DNA of 64,000 nt from Dastarcus helophoroides. Lineage: Eukaryota > Arthropoda > Insecta > Coleoptera > Bothrideridae. A program made the translations under genes and the position numbers. The stretch's first letter is position 1; each line of letters opens with the position of its first letter. The DNA is taken from assembly GCA_028583605.1 (NCBI GenBank), contig CM053329.1, positions 32,822,992 to 32,886,991 on the forward strand, given 5' to 3'. Below, piece by piece: positions 1-10,445 of this stretch. Under the pieces are notes generated by a model. That model saw nothing but the letters and a program-made list of their open reading frames with translations. It was not told the origin of the DNA and did not search any database.

Positions 1-110
1 AAGAATCATACGCTTAAATCACAATATGTCATAACATGATTGGATATTTTTAACTCTTCTTACCTAAAAGGGGGAGATTTAAAATTGTATACAATATGGC
101 TACATCTAGT

Positions 111-308
111 TTACACAGCACAGCCTTTTCTATGACCATATAAAATTTTAAGTTCTGGCAAAATAATTTTTTTTATTAGTTGATTGGTCTTCGCCGCCAT
201 CACCGATCGCTTATGATCGTATTTGAAGACTTTTATTCCGGGTTTGTGGACTAGAAAGGCGTTGTCTAGTATGAGAAAATCGTAGTCCATTACGCAAAGA
301 GCATATCC
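111..308 (-). CDS. B4GAT1: B4GAT1-like terminal coding exon
   Basis: The acceptor TTTTTCAG ends at 309. The exon encodes 65 residues starting GYALCVMDYDFLILDN and ending ILYGHRKGCAV before TAA at 111-113. It is too broken up by start-codon rules to stand out as an ORF. I assigned it because the LDNAFLVHKPGIK block is what GT49 proteins carry immediately after the end of the previous exon, and the phase fits. Confidence 0.88.
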   Translation of the reverse strand, partial: GYALCVMDYDFLILDNAFLVHKPGIKVFKYDHKRSVMAAKTNQLIKKIILPELKILYGHRKGCAV

Positions 309-3300
309 CTGAAAAACGCAAACATATCAAAAATGGATTAGGTGGCTGTTTACTCCAGTGTTTCTCAACTGGCGTGTCGCGACACATGTGTCGTTGGAAT
401 TACTCAAGTTTGTTGAAAATATGAAGCTCTTTTACATTACTGCACTCTGTTAATTTAAAATGGGCATTTTTTCTTTTAGTCGTCAAAATATAACAGGAGG
501 AATGATTGAATGATCTGTAGTGATACTGAGAAAACTGAGGAATAATTCGAGAAATATTCCAGGAATATTTGAATGAGGAATAATTCGAATTTGAAATTTC
601 TCAACAACATTCGTTATTTTGAAAATAAAAGCAAAAATTTTAAAAAAATAGTAGAACTTTTGAGAAAGCACTTTTCTAAAGAAGTTTTTAAAGAATAAAA
701 AAGTTGTTGAAGAAAACTATAATGGATTCTTTTTAGAAAAAAGTCTAAGTTTTGAGAAATATTCCCAATTTCAAAAATTGAAATACAAATGTTGTCCCCT
801 GAAACCAAGAAATATTGGAAAACACAACAAAGGTTGCTCTAACGCGTTTCGATAGCCAAGCTATCATCTTCAGATGGATGCTGTATAGCTTGGACTATAC
901 AGTTATATAGGTATATAGGTTAGAGTAACCTTTGTCTTGTTTCTTAATCTTTCTTGGTTTCAGGGGACAAGATTTGTATTTCAATTTTTGAAGATAACCA
1001 AGGACCACTCCGTTCCACCAAAATAAAAAGAAATTCCCAGTTTCGATAAAAAATCCAAATTTTTACAACTTTTGAGAAAAACATTTTTCTTTTTTTTTAA
1101 TAAAAATTGAAAAAAAAAGACTCATTTCAAGATAAGCTGTATGGATATAAAAAAATAAAGGAAATCTAAAGAAACATAGTAAAAAAAAATGGAGAAAAGT
1201 CAAGTTTTAAAGAAGTGGCCAAATCACGAAATCTTTAAAAAATCTTAGAGAAACAAGTCGAAATTCCGAGAAAAAAATTAAAACTTCGATACTCTAATTT
1301 CTCTTTAAAGAATTTTAATCAATACGCGAAATTAGGAGAAATTTTAAATTTCTACAGAACAATTTAAGCTGAGGACGAAATTTTAAGGAAAAATCCAAAA
1401 TTTCTACAAGATATTTAAGAGTATCGACATTTCGCGAAAAATTCTTAGAAAAAACTTGGAACTCGGAAGTACTTTCTAAAGAAAATTAGAAATTTTATGG
1501 CAAAGCGTCGAAATTTCTTTATAAAATAAAAATGCGAATTCTTAAGCAAAATTTTAACCAAACGAAAAGCTATAATAAAATTTCACAAAGGATAATGTAA
1601 TCTCTACAAATTTTAAAAAATATATTACATTTTTTGAGAAACGATGCAATATTTCAAAAATAAGTCGAAATTTTAAGAAATACTCGAAATTTCAATAAAT
1701 AGAGGAAATTTCTATTAATTTTGAAAAAAACTTATTGTTCAATGTCTTTTCCAAAATCGATAAAAGAAGAATTAGATAAAAGTACAATTTTAAATTTAAA
1801 AAAACCAAATTTCAGAAAACAATGTAAATTTAGAGAAAGAATTTGAACTAAAGCACTGAAGTAAACACTGTGGCTTGTGATTAAGTCCAAAGAAGGTTTC
1901 ACCCCTTTACCACGTCGGCAATTAAATAAATAATTACGCGATACGTATTTCTCGCCAACAGCACTGGCATTTTCAAGCGTACTAATCTAAAAAGATTAGC
2001 AAAAGATGCATCGACGTCATCCGCATTCAAATCGATTTGAATCTCAATGCAGATGATGTCGATGCATCTTTTGCTAATTTTTTAGATTAGTACGCTTGAA
2101 AAGGAGAGTTCTGCTGGCGAAATACGTATCGCGTAATTATTTATTTTATTGCCGATGTGATAAAGGGGTGAAACCTTCTTTGGAAAGAATTTGAAGCTTC
2201 TGTACCCAAATTTCTTTTTAAAAAATTGTGAAAATAATCAAAATTTCGAGAAATTTCGAATTTTTGCACAAAAATTTTAACTTCAGTTTTGAGAAAAATG
2301 AAATTTCTACAAAAGTAACATTTAAAGAAACATCGAAATATTAAAATTTCATGAAACATGTTGAAATTTCTGCTACATTTTTTAAAGAAATGTAAAAATT
2401 TGGAGGAAAGGTCTCCACGAAATTTTGTGAAAAACGTGATTTCACGAAAGAGATCGAAATTTCGATTTTTTCATACTTTTTACGGAAATTTTAAGTTTTT
2501 CCTTGAAATTTCGTTTACAAAATTTCGATTTCTTTGCAAATTTTGGACTTTTCTCGAAATTTCTATTTTAAAATCAAAATATTAAACAAAATTACAACTT
2601 TTAAATTTAAACTAGAAAATTGGCGAATAGAGTTAAACTACTTGAATTTTATTTGAAAGAATATAATTTTGTTTCAAGTTTAGTCCAGAATTTTCAGGAA
2701 AAAGTTAAAATTTTAAGATAAACCTGAAATTCGCAAGAATAATTTATAATCAACTGGAATTTCGATTTTAGAAGTTAGAATATGCAGAAGTAATTAAAAT
2801 TTCAATTTTAGTTGTCTTTATTTTTCGACCTTTATTGAAAGAATGGAAGAAAAACTATAAGGTTATAAAAAAACCTGAAGCTCAGAAAAATGTTGAGTTT
2901 AAGCCTAAAAATTCAAAAAAAAATCGAAATTTTAAGATTTTCGTCTGTAACTTCGTTGATATTTTGAAAATTTTTAACAGAAATTTAATTACACTTAAAT
3001 CAAAAAGCAAAAATTAAAATTGATCCAAATTTTAACAACTGACGGGAATATATCCAAATTTTCAAATTTTGATTTTAAACTCGAAAATACTGGAAGAGAT
3101 TTAAATAAAAAATGAATAAACTCGAAAGACATTTAATAAACTCGTATGTTTAGAGTCAAAATTGAAAAAAAAAGTAAGTTTCCTTTCGGAATTTTGAAAA
3201 AAAAATGAAATTTTATATAAAACTAAAAAATGATATAATTTACAACCAACTGAAGTTTCGATCTCTGTTTCGCTTTCTGTTTCCGACGAGGAAAATGGGT

Positions 3301-5994
3301 TTCTGTCTTAGTTTGGGGTTTTTTTGTTGGAGTTCTTGGGTGATTGAAGGGTGAACTTACCTGAGGCATTTTATCACTTTTGCCCTCCCAGCTCAACCTC
3401 TCGTCATACAAGGGATCAGCGTGCGTTCCAATATAGATGGGCTCCCAATGAATGTACTTTTTATTCCTCTTGCCCACGTAGAACACATGTAGACCCTTAG
3501 TTTCCTTATGATTCTGCCATTCCGTTGCCTTCGGCACACTGTGGCATGAAGGACAGAGTTTTTTATGGAACGGAACCGCCGTGCCGTTGGCTAGCATCTC
3601 CAACAGCATGGTCTTGTTATCGGGAACTTGGGAATTGGCACTGACTTCGTATATGTGGAGAGGGAACACCTTGGGATTTTTGCTAAGCAAAGGACCAGCG
3701 TTTTCGGCAATCATCGCTAGGAACTGTGGAATCACGTTAGGACTAGGATAGAGTTCTATGTCTGAAGCGAGAACGTAATGGGTTTGGGCCATCTCGCGCG
3801 CCACGTTCCGCCCCACGTTCACCGGATACAAGAGCTTCTTCTGCGATTTGTACAGCTGCTCCGAGGAAACGTTTGTGAATGGGGCGGGTAAAGAGCAGTT
3901 GAACGGTTCTGTCAACACATTCGTGTGTCTGGGAACCTGAAAAAATCAACACAATTTCAATTAAAAAGTCATCACCATTAAGTAACGTCTATAAAATGCC
4001 TGCAATGGGTTTTACGGGATTATCTTATATCAGGAAATCATTTTACCTGCTCGATATTTCGGATATTTTAAACTCAAAAACAAGACCTAAATAATATAGA
4101 GAGTGCAATAAATCAGTATGTCAGCCATACAGATAAATAGGAGCAAAAGACAAAAATCCACGGTAATAAGATATAATAATTTGATGTTAGCCATCTTCTG
4201 GAAATAAGGTGAAAAACTGAGTTCACTCACTCAGTATGCCAACCATACCAAAGATGAAACTCTCTTGAAAAGAAAGAAGAATAAAAAACACAAAAAGACC
4301 AAACCAGTGTTAGCTTCAATTTTCTGAAAGAAAAGTAAAAGAAGTTCAGCAATCATTCTATAGACTTAATAGAAGAACTGAATTGATGGTAGAATACCAT
4401 CTTCTAGAAATAAGGTGAAATAATTAAGCATGATAATTCAGTATCTCATCCGTACCAGAGATGAAACTCTCCTGAAAAGAAAGATTAACAAAAAACACAA
4501 AAACACCAAACCAGTGAAATACGATAACTGGATGACAATTTCATTTTCTAAAAGAAAAGTAAAAGAACTCCAATCACCATTCCTGTTAAGCAATCATTCT
4601 GAAGACTTAATAGAAGAACTGAATTGATGTGGCATACACTCAAACTTAAACACCTTTTAAAATGGTTTTTGTTTTAAAAATAATTATACATTTCTTCCAG
4701 ATTCAGCTTGAGGATTTTATAGCTAAAACCACTTTTCAACAGCAGCCACATTCATTTAGCTAAGTATATTCCTTCCGTTGCCAGAAATTTTAAATTATTT
4801 TTTAATCTCAATGGATATAATAATTATTCGCTCAGTTGGAATTTTAACCAAAGGACAGTAGTATGTTAAGAATCTATGATTCTATAGGAACTGAAACGAA
4901 AAATATTAAATTCTGTCAAACTACTCTGATTTTATCTGGATATGTCTTTCAGTGGCAAAGTTTCTTCTTTTGGTAAAAGATAATGTACTACGACAAAATT
5001 TAAATGTTTTCTGTATCAAGCTAATGAATTTAAATTGCTTGAACCTTCATAAAAAATGTTCAAAACGAAGAAAGGCAATCATTGCCAAAGCGAGTAAACA
5101 GTAATCATCTAATGTTACTACTCACCTCTTTCGGCACATGTTTGGTACTAAAATAAATATGAAAAGTCACTAATTCTTTAACTAAAGGATCACTGCAGTC
5201 TCTAAGGTATGCAATAGAATCTATTGTATTTTTAAAATCGGTCCCAGGCGCATGTAGAGCTATACTAACTGGACCACGCCACCTTTCCAACAAAGGAACT
5301 AAATTGTCCATAAACGAATAATCACCATGAGTCGTATAAGTCACACTTTCATGACACTTAAAGGTCTTCTCCGCGCGCACATAATTGTACAATACCCAGT
5401 AGTCGCCCTCTTTGTTGAGTTTTGGGCACCATCGGACGATCTAAACACTGCGTTATCTCCTTCACCTTCTCCAAAATCCCCTCGTGCTTCTTCTCTTCAT
5501 CAGTCAACATCCGAAGATCCTGAAGTGCATCGCCCTCTTCCGCCGCTTTGACCTCTTTGGCGCCGTCATCGTCATCCGAATTGGCCCCTTGAACATCCGC
5601 AACAACCTCGTTCTTTGCCTCCTGATTAGGATCCAATCGAAGTTGTTGATCTGATACGACTTGATTGTCATCTAGAGCGGCCAAGTTCCTTCCAGACTGT
5701 TGCAACTCTCTAACGATTTCCGTTGTTCTGTAGTTCGTCACTATGTGAATACCAAAATAGAGTAAGCAAACGATGAGCCCCAACTTCAAGAGGAAGCTTT
5801 TCCTATTCATTGTTTCTTGGCTAGGATGTACTTGGGTTATCACAAAAGCATATTAGGGTCGACGGTGCTGCTTTTTGCGGCCTGGCGGTCGAACTTGGAG
5901 GTAAAACAGATGTTTTAGCATGCCCATTGATTACAGCGAACATGTAGATTTTTCTGATGTTGGTCCTTTGGGGAGTTTCATTATATGGATGGAT
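111..5994 (-). CDS. B4GAT1: GT49 glycosyltransferase, B4GAT1-like (beta-1,4-glucuronyltransferase family), 3 coding exons
   Basis: Seen: three exons on the minus strand with good splice signals and phase-0 junctions: 5126-5994 (ATG at 5810), 3361-3936, 111-308 (TAA at 111-113). They encode about 485 residues, once one extra base near 5434 is discounted. The start gives a short basic N-terminus (MNRKS) and one hydrophobic segment (about residues 6-24), a type II Golgi anchor, then an acidic stem. The catalytic domain has a D-I-E motif in ASDIELYPS, where the family places its metal/nucleotide-sugar site. The last exon has LCVMDYDFLILDNAF followed by LVHKPGIK, typical of Pfam Glyco_transf_49. 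Known: human B4GAT1 adds glucuronic acid to xylose on the dystroglycan glycan, in the Golgi. Inferred: a similar transfer here; insects have several GT49 paralogues, so exact orthology and donor are uncertain. ATG 5810 was chosen because the upstream in-frame GTG lies in sequence continuous with the 5' UTR exon. No canonical AATAAA is seen between the stop and the window edge. Confidence 0.88.
356..430 (+). mobile_element. possible hAT terminal sequence (left end only)
   Basis: CAGTGTTTCTCAAC followed by a GTGTCGCGACACATGTGTCG palindrome resembles the outer end of hAT elements. It lies in the last intron of the B4GAT1-like gene. No matching right end with an 8-bp duplication of GTTTACTC was found, so this may be a truncated element or chance similarity. 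Confidence 0.35.
775..1025. mobile_element. foldback element with hammerhead-like motif, copy A
   Basis: An imperfect palindrome. The left arm begins TTGAAATACAAAT, then GTCCCCTGAAACCAAG; the right arm ends with the reverse complement (CTTGGTTTCAGGGGAC). The minus strand carries CTGAAGATGATAGC, TTG, GCTATCGAAAC near 838-878, a hammerhead-like fold. The same unit recurs near 9.25, 28.3, 29.2, 35.2 and 51.1 kb, so it is a dispersed family. It sits in the last intron of the B4GAT1-like gene. No coding capacity. Confidence 0.75.
1887..2183. mobile_element. 297-bp foldback MITE in intron
   Basis: Two arms of about 140 bp are near-perfect inverted repeats. Left, CCAAAGAAGGTTTCACCCCT at 1887; right, AGGGGTGAAACCTTCTTTGG ending at 2183. 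Internal blocks such as TACGCGATACGTATTTC and TAGATTAGTACGCTTGA are also mirrored. The centre is near 2035. No clear target duplication was found. A transcript of this intron would form a long hairpin. Confidence 0.85.
3361..3936 (-). CDS. B4GAT1: B4GAT1-like exon, catalytic core
   Basis: The acceptor TTTTTTCAG is read on the minus strand at 3937 and above; the donor is CAG|GTAAGT at 3361/3360. It encodes 192 residues from VPRHTNVLTEPFNCSLP to SWEGKSDKMPQ. It holds the ASDIELYPS nucleotide-sugar motif, a CPSCHSVP cysteine pair and the WEPIYIGTHADPLYDERL block typical of GT49 proteins. Both boundaries are phase 0, matching the neighbouring exons. Confidence 0.9.
4100..4627 (-). repeat. degenerate tandem repeat related to the Penelope terminal subrepeat, antisense
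   Basis: At least two units (about 4215-4385 and 4430-4627), plus a decayed third near 4117, share CAGTATG..CATAC.., GATGAAACTCTC.TGAAAAG and a shared tail ending ATAGAAGAACTGAATTGATG. The stretch at 4229-4262 matches, with few mismatches, the reverse complement of the subrepeat AGAGTTTCGCCTCTGGTATG found at 20.1 and 39.3 kb. I infer an old antisense Penelope-derived array in the intron between the two larger coding exons. Confidence 0.6.
4640..5120. other. intron remainder, nothing recognised
   Basis: Ordinary AT-rich intron sequence between the tandem array and the donor of the first coding exon. I see no coding exon, repeat or RNA here. Confidence 0.5.
5126..5994 (-). CDS. B4GAT1: B4GAT1-like exon with 5' UTR, start codon and frame break
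   Basis: A polypyrimidine tract and CAG end at 5995-5997, so the exon starts at 5994. The ATG is 5808-5810, leaving a 184-bp 5' UTR. The donor GTGAGT follows CCG AAA GAG at 5126. Reading from the ATG, the frame is open through QCLDR and then leaves the conserved track. The other frame continues as RWCPKLNKEGDYWVLYNY down to the splice site. One surplus base in the GG at 5434-5435 explains the switch; without it the junction reads CLDRRWCPK. A separate intron here is unlikely because the usable AG and GT are only about 25 bases apart. Confidence 0.85.
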
Positions 5995-5999
5995 CTGAA

Positions 6000-7035
6000 A
6001 GGAAAAGTATATCAATTATAACAGATGTCATTTTTTGTTCATTTTAGTTGGCTGAGAATACTGAGAAATATTGATTCTTAACGGTGGCAAATACTAAAAT
6101 AAATAAATTGTTGATTCAGCATTGTAATTGATTTGCAAGCCTCTTTGTACTGAATTGGTTCCATAAAAGGAATCATGCCATTTGTGATTGAACGATGATA
6201 TTTATATTATAAAATAAAATTCATTGACCAAATATAAAGACCTCAAAAATATTTACTCCATTATTTCGTTATAAGCTATCGATCTTGTTATTTTCATTGT
6301 GAGTTATATTTACAAATTTTCCGTTACGTAAATACAGTTTAAATGCTTTATTATTAAAAACAACATTGGAACTGGGACCGCTTGTACTGTAACCAAGACT
6401 CAATTAAGCATCGAGTTGATTCTGGACAAAATATAAGGAAAAGATGGTCACGAACAGGTTTAGTTGACTATTAAAAAATTGGAATAAATTTTAAAAGTTA
6501 TTGTTGCTAATATTCAGAGATACCATCACTGTCGCAGTTTTAAACCATAAAAAATTTCAATGTATAATCGCAAAAAATTTTAAAAAAGTATTTTTTTTTG
6601 TTCAAAGGTTCCCAGGCGAGAATGTCTGAAAAAAAGTTTCCTAAACTTACGAAGGATGGAATTTAGATGAGCAATTACTTCATTTCTTTTCGACTTTCTG
6701 ACCTGAATTAATATAATATCTGGCTAAAAACATGTTAATTCAGATACACTATAAACAAAGTTTTTTTTAAAAAAAATTCATCATTTACTTACATATCACG
6801 GAATAAAAGTGCAGTAAAGCGCTTTCAAATCAAAATTTTTTTACAAGTCAATTGTGTCATGCAATGACTAACTGACATTTTTAAACGGTTGACACTCGAA
6901 GTATTTTTGGCATCGATCCTTCAACGTTCAAATCAAATTAAAAATTAGCCCACCTATCCTAAATCAGACACATTATAATCATTTTGGTCTTGGAAATTCA
7001 GGTCAGAGAAGTGCTAGTTATAAAATAATCAGATT
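6000..7035. other. DNA upstream of the first visible B4GAT1-like exon, nothing assigned
   Basis: The acceptor at 5995-5997 means the transcript must start further upstream (higher coordinates), so this is intron or promoter-side sequence. I could not identify the first non-coding exon or a core promoter. Confidence 0.45.
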
Positions 7036-7039
7036 CATG

Positions 7040-7365
7040 TATGATTTATGAAATAGAAATAAGCTCAAATATATACATTAATAAAATTAAAGCATGTGTC
7101 TGTCTGTCGACTGATCTTTTGTCCGGACTAATCTCAGAAAATGTTAAATCGATGTTAATGAAACCTTTACTAAATTGTAGAGTATTTCTAGGGGTACCTT
7201 TTAAGCTATTTTTATTTCAATAAAACTCTACCTTCATTATCTAAGAATTGATCTGTGCTTACAATTTTATTTGAGGTAATACAGAACATATAAAAGAGAA
7301 ACCAATCCGCAATTGTTATGGCTGATATAATATTGGGCGCCACCTACAATACTAGTGGATACTAA
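7040..7365 (+). repeat. dispersed ~300-bp repeat, copy 1
   Basis: It shares long stretches with the reverse complement of 34015-34430: TTAATAAAATT, TGTCTGTCTGTCGA, GATC.TTTGTCCG, TAATCTC.GAAA, GTAGAGTATTT and GGGGTACC, then ATTTTATTTGAGGT and AGAGAAACCAAT. No coding capacity was seen, and target duplications could not be placed. It could be a SINE-like or DNA-transposon derivative. Confidence 0.7.
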
Positions 7366-7599
7366 AATAGGGAGCACGAACTTTGTACCTGTTATTGTAT
7401 TAAAATCAAATAAGATTTTTTTTTATTTTGAAGTATGACGTTATGGGACCTCGCGCAAACAAAACCTACGTGGTCAGCTATTTTTAAATACTTCTCGATT
7501 TTAAGATTTCCCAAATCAAAAAATTTTAAGGCAATATCGTACTTAATTTTTAGGTTAAATACATAATAATGAACACACGTAGAATTTACTGAACGGCTT

Positions 7600-9245
7600 T
7601 TCTTTATAAATTTCCGATTCTTGAAATTTTGGGTTTTTTCTTAGAATTACGAAATTGCACTAGATTTTTTTTTAATTACCTGCAGTACCCTAAGTATATT
7701 TTTAAAAATTTCAAGTCTATCTTCTGGAAGTTTTTCCTAAAATTGAGAAATTTTGACTTTTAATGCCGACTCTTTAAAGCTTTAGTTAAAACTATCGATT
7801 TTTTTACAGACTTGGAAAATGTTCCCAAAATTTCTTTAGAAGAGACCAATATCACTTTCAATGATGAAATACTGCATACAGTTGTATTCAGAAGATTCGT
7901 TCTTGGTGAAAAAAGTAGGGGGTGCAATTTGAAAATAGGAGGAGAGTGGTGACAGCAACCACCACAGTTTTGAGGGAGCAAAATAGTAGATTAATTGATT
8001 CCATTTTTGTTTCATGCCTCTATCGTATCAACTAACTCAGATATCGCCTAATGTGGACGTCGTAGGACACCCTGTATATCTGCCAAAGGTGCTCGAAAAT
8101 TTCACTTTTTTATAAATGTCAACATACATCTACTTTTTTCAAAAAGTTTCATTGAACACTTTATTAAAAATGTTTACGTTTTTTGTTGAAAGTTTCGACT
8201 TTTTTTTAACATTTTGGCCCTTTCAAGTCCACTTTTTTTCGAAATTTTGACTTTTAGAAAGTTAAGACATTTTTTTGAAAATTTCGTCGTTGTCTTTTTT
8301 GTAAATCTTAATTTTTTTCGCAAAAGTCGACTTGTCAAAACTTTTGGTAATTTCGACTTTTCTCAAAATTTACTGTTTTCAAAATTTTAGTTTTTTTTTC
8401 GAAGCTTTGACTTTAGAAAATTATTTAAATTTAATTTCACAATTTTAAATATTTCGACTTTTGGCTTTTTTTCGAAAGTTGTCCTTTTTTGTAATTTTTT
8501 AAAAATCCCGATTTGAAGATCTCGACCTTTTGTTTAATGTCAACTTTTGAAGATTTCGACATTTTTTGTAATTTTTTTCTGAGAAGTTCGAATTGTTCCA
8601 ACAATTGGACGTTATGAAAATTTCCAACTTTTTTGAAAATGTTAAATTTTTGGAGATTTTCGACTTTTAAAAATGTTGACTTTTTTAAATTCCACTTTTT
8701 TTCAGCATCTTTTGCTTTTTCTAAATATTTTATCATGTTTTGGATTTGACGAATTTTTCTCAATTCCTTAAAGATTTTTAAAATATTTTAGTTTTTTTTT
8801 TTCGAAAATTTGAACATCCTTATACGTTTCACGTTTCATAAGAAATTGGAATATTTTTTTTTAAATCTTCATCATTTTTTTTTCTGAAAAGTTCAAGTTA
8901 AAAATATCGCTTCAAAAATATACAGCTAATTTTTTAATGTCTACTTTTAGAAATGTTACCTCTTTAAGCTTATTGAATTTTTAAGAATTTCGACTCGAAC
9001 TCCGATCATCATGACACATTTCTACTTTTTCCAAATGTTAGACTTTTTTAAATTTTGACTTTTTTCACTTTTATTAAACTTCGACTATTTCCACAATTTT
9101 GACTTTTTTCATAATTTTAACTTTCTCTCAGAATATCCGCTTTTCTTCGAAATTGTTTACTCCTTTTTCAAAATGTAGAATTATTGAAAATCTCAACTTT
9201 TTTGTTGTATTTAGATTTTTTAAACATTCTGACTCTTTCAAACTC
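7600..9245. repeat. T-rich TTTCGAC/AAATTTTGAC low-complexity block
   Basis: From about 8080 the plus strand is a run of words such as TTTCGACTTTT, AATTTTGACTTTT and CAAAATTT, the reverse complement of the A-rich blocks elsewhere. Between 8050 and 8080 a stretch GGACACCCTGTATAT looks like a fragment of a transposon end. No real gene. Confidence 0.7.
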
Positions 9246-9597
9246 AAAAAATGAAATACAAACCTTGTCCCCTGAAACCAAGAAAGATTAAAAAGATAAC
9301 AAAGGTTGCTCTAACGCTTTTCGATAGCCGAGCTATCATTTTCAGAGAAATACTCCTCTGCTATCATCTTTAGAGTGTATCTCTCTCAAGTGTGCTTGGC
9401 TATCCAAAACGGGTTAGAGCAACCTTCGTTGTGTTTTTCAATCTTTTTTGGTTCTCTCTGAAGACAATAGCTTGGCTATCGAAACGCGATTGAACCAACC
9501 TTTGTTGTGTTTTTTAATTTTTCTTCGGTTTCAGGGGACAAGATTTGTATTTCATTTTTTGAAAATAATCAAGGACCAGTGCGTTCCACCAACATTT
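9246..9597. mobile_element. foldback element with hammerhead-like motifs, copy B
   Basis: It starts GAAATACAAACCTTGTCCCC and ends GGACAAGATTTGTATTTC plus GGACCAGTGCGTTCCACC. It has one antisense motif (about 9317-9342) and a sense motif CTGAAGACAATAGC, TTGGCTATCGAAACGCG near 9465-9500. Between them lies a rearranged extra arm, so this copy looks like a nested or recombined pair. Confidence 0.72.
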
Positions 9598-9599
9598 CT

Positions 9600-10437
9600 T
9601 TCAAACGTGTCAATTATTTAAAAAAATTGACTTTTCGCCAATTTTTTTTTATAACTTCATCTCTGTCGAACTGATAAAAAAATAAGACACTGATTCATGA
9701 CATTAAGATAGAATTACAAATCTTGATTCTCTCAAGCCAAATTTAGAAAATATAAAAGCACTCCAAATTTACAAAAATGTGCAATAACAACTGAACAGAA
9801 GCTTTTATAGTTGGCACACTGTTTGTGCGGGTGTACTGTGCAAAATTCTTTTTACTATTTTGGGTGCTTATTCGGAAATTCTCCACAAAGCGATCCTACA
9901 TGGACTTCTAAAGGTACTGGCGGTTTAGAAAACCTTCATGAAGGAGTAAAGAGACAAAATAAAAAACATCTAATTAAAGTAGTTCACTGACCAATTGCTT
10001 TTCTATAGATTTTCTTTAAATTTCTATCAGTAATTATTAACAATGTTACCCACACACCTGCAAAATAAAAGACCCGTGCCGGTGCCGTAACCAAGATATT
10101 CAATGTCAAACTTACAATTTTTAATATATAGGGTATAGGCGATAGAATGCTCTCAAGTAAATTTTAATTTATTGCGACCAAACCTCTCTATAGATTTTGG
10201 TAAAAAAGCAATATATTATGCAAGGTGATATTATCAATGAAACGGTACAATACGAGAATTTGTATCGGTACCGTTTTTGAGTAATCAAAATTTGAAATTA
10301 TATGTCGCAGGTAATTTCGATGCTTCATTCCGCACGTTAGGAAACCATCTTGAAGTAATGGCAACATAACAGCTCTACTACTGCTTCAAGATGCCTTTGG
10401 CTAAGGCTTCGTTGCTTAAATTATATCGCTTAAGCAA
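9600..10437. other. no gene or repeat recognised
   Basis: AT-rich sequence without coding signal. A poorly defined TCGG/GGTAC-containing stretch at 10250-10280 did not match anything else in the window. Confidence 0.4.
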
Positions 10438-10445
10438 TGCAATAT

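Larger units (their letters stand above)
480..3222. repeat. degenerate AAATTTCGA-rich low-complexity DNA in the last B4GAT1-like intron
   Basis: Apart from the two foldback elements at 775-1025 and 1887-2183, this intron is a loose succession of short words such as GAAATTTC, TCGAAATTT and AAAATTTTAAG, with a recurring TCGA or TTCGAAA core. No strict period is visible. The short ORFs here are products of low stop density in A-rich DNA and have no protein-like composition. Confidence 0.7.

Noticed and set aside
1850..1870. Right end of a hAT to match CAGTG at 356
   Set aside because: AGCACTGAAGTAAAC resembles the expected sequence only in inverted orientation of the target duplication, so it cannot be the partner end.
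5405..5466. A tiny intron to explain the frame change in the B4GAT1-like exon
   Set aside because: The only GT...TTTAG pair available would be about 25 bases, below the size of known spliceosomal introns.
5327..5551. Plus-strand ORF of 74 codons
   Set aside because: Antisense to the first coding exon of the B4GAT1-like gene.
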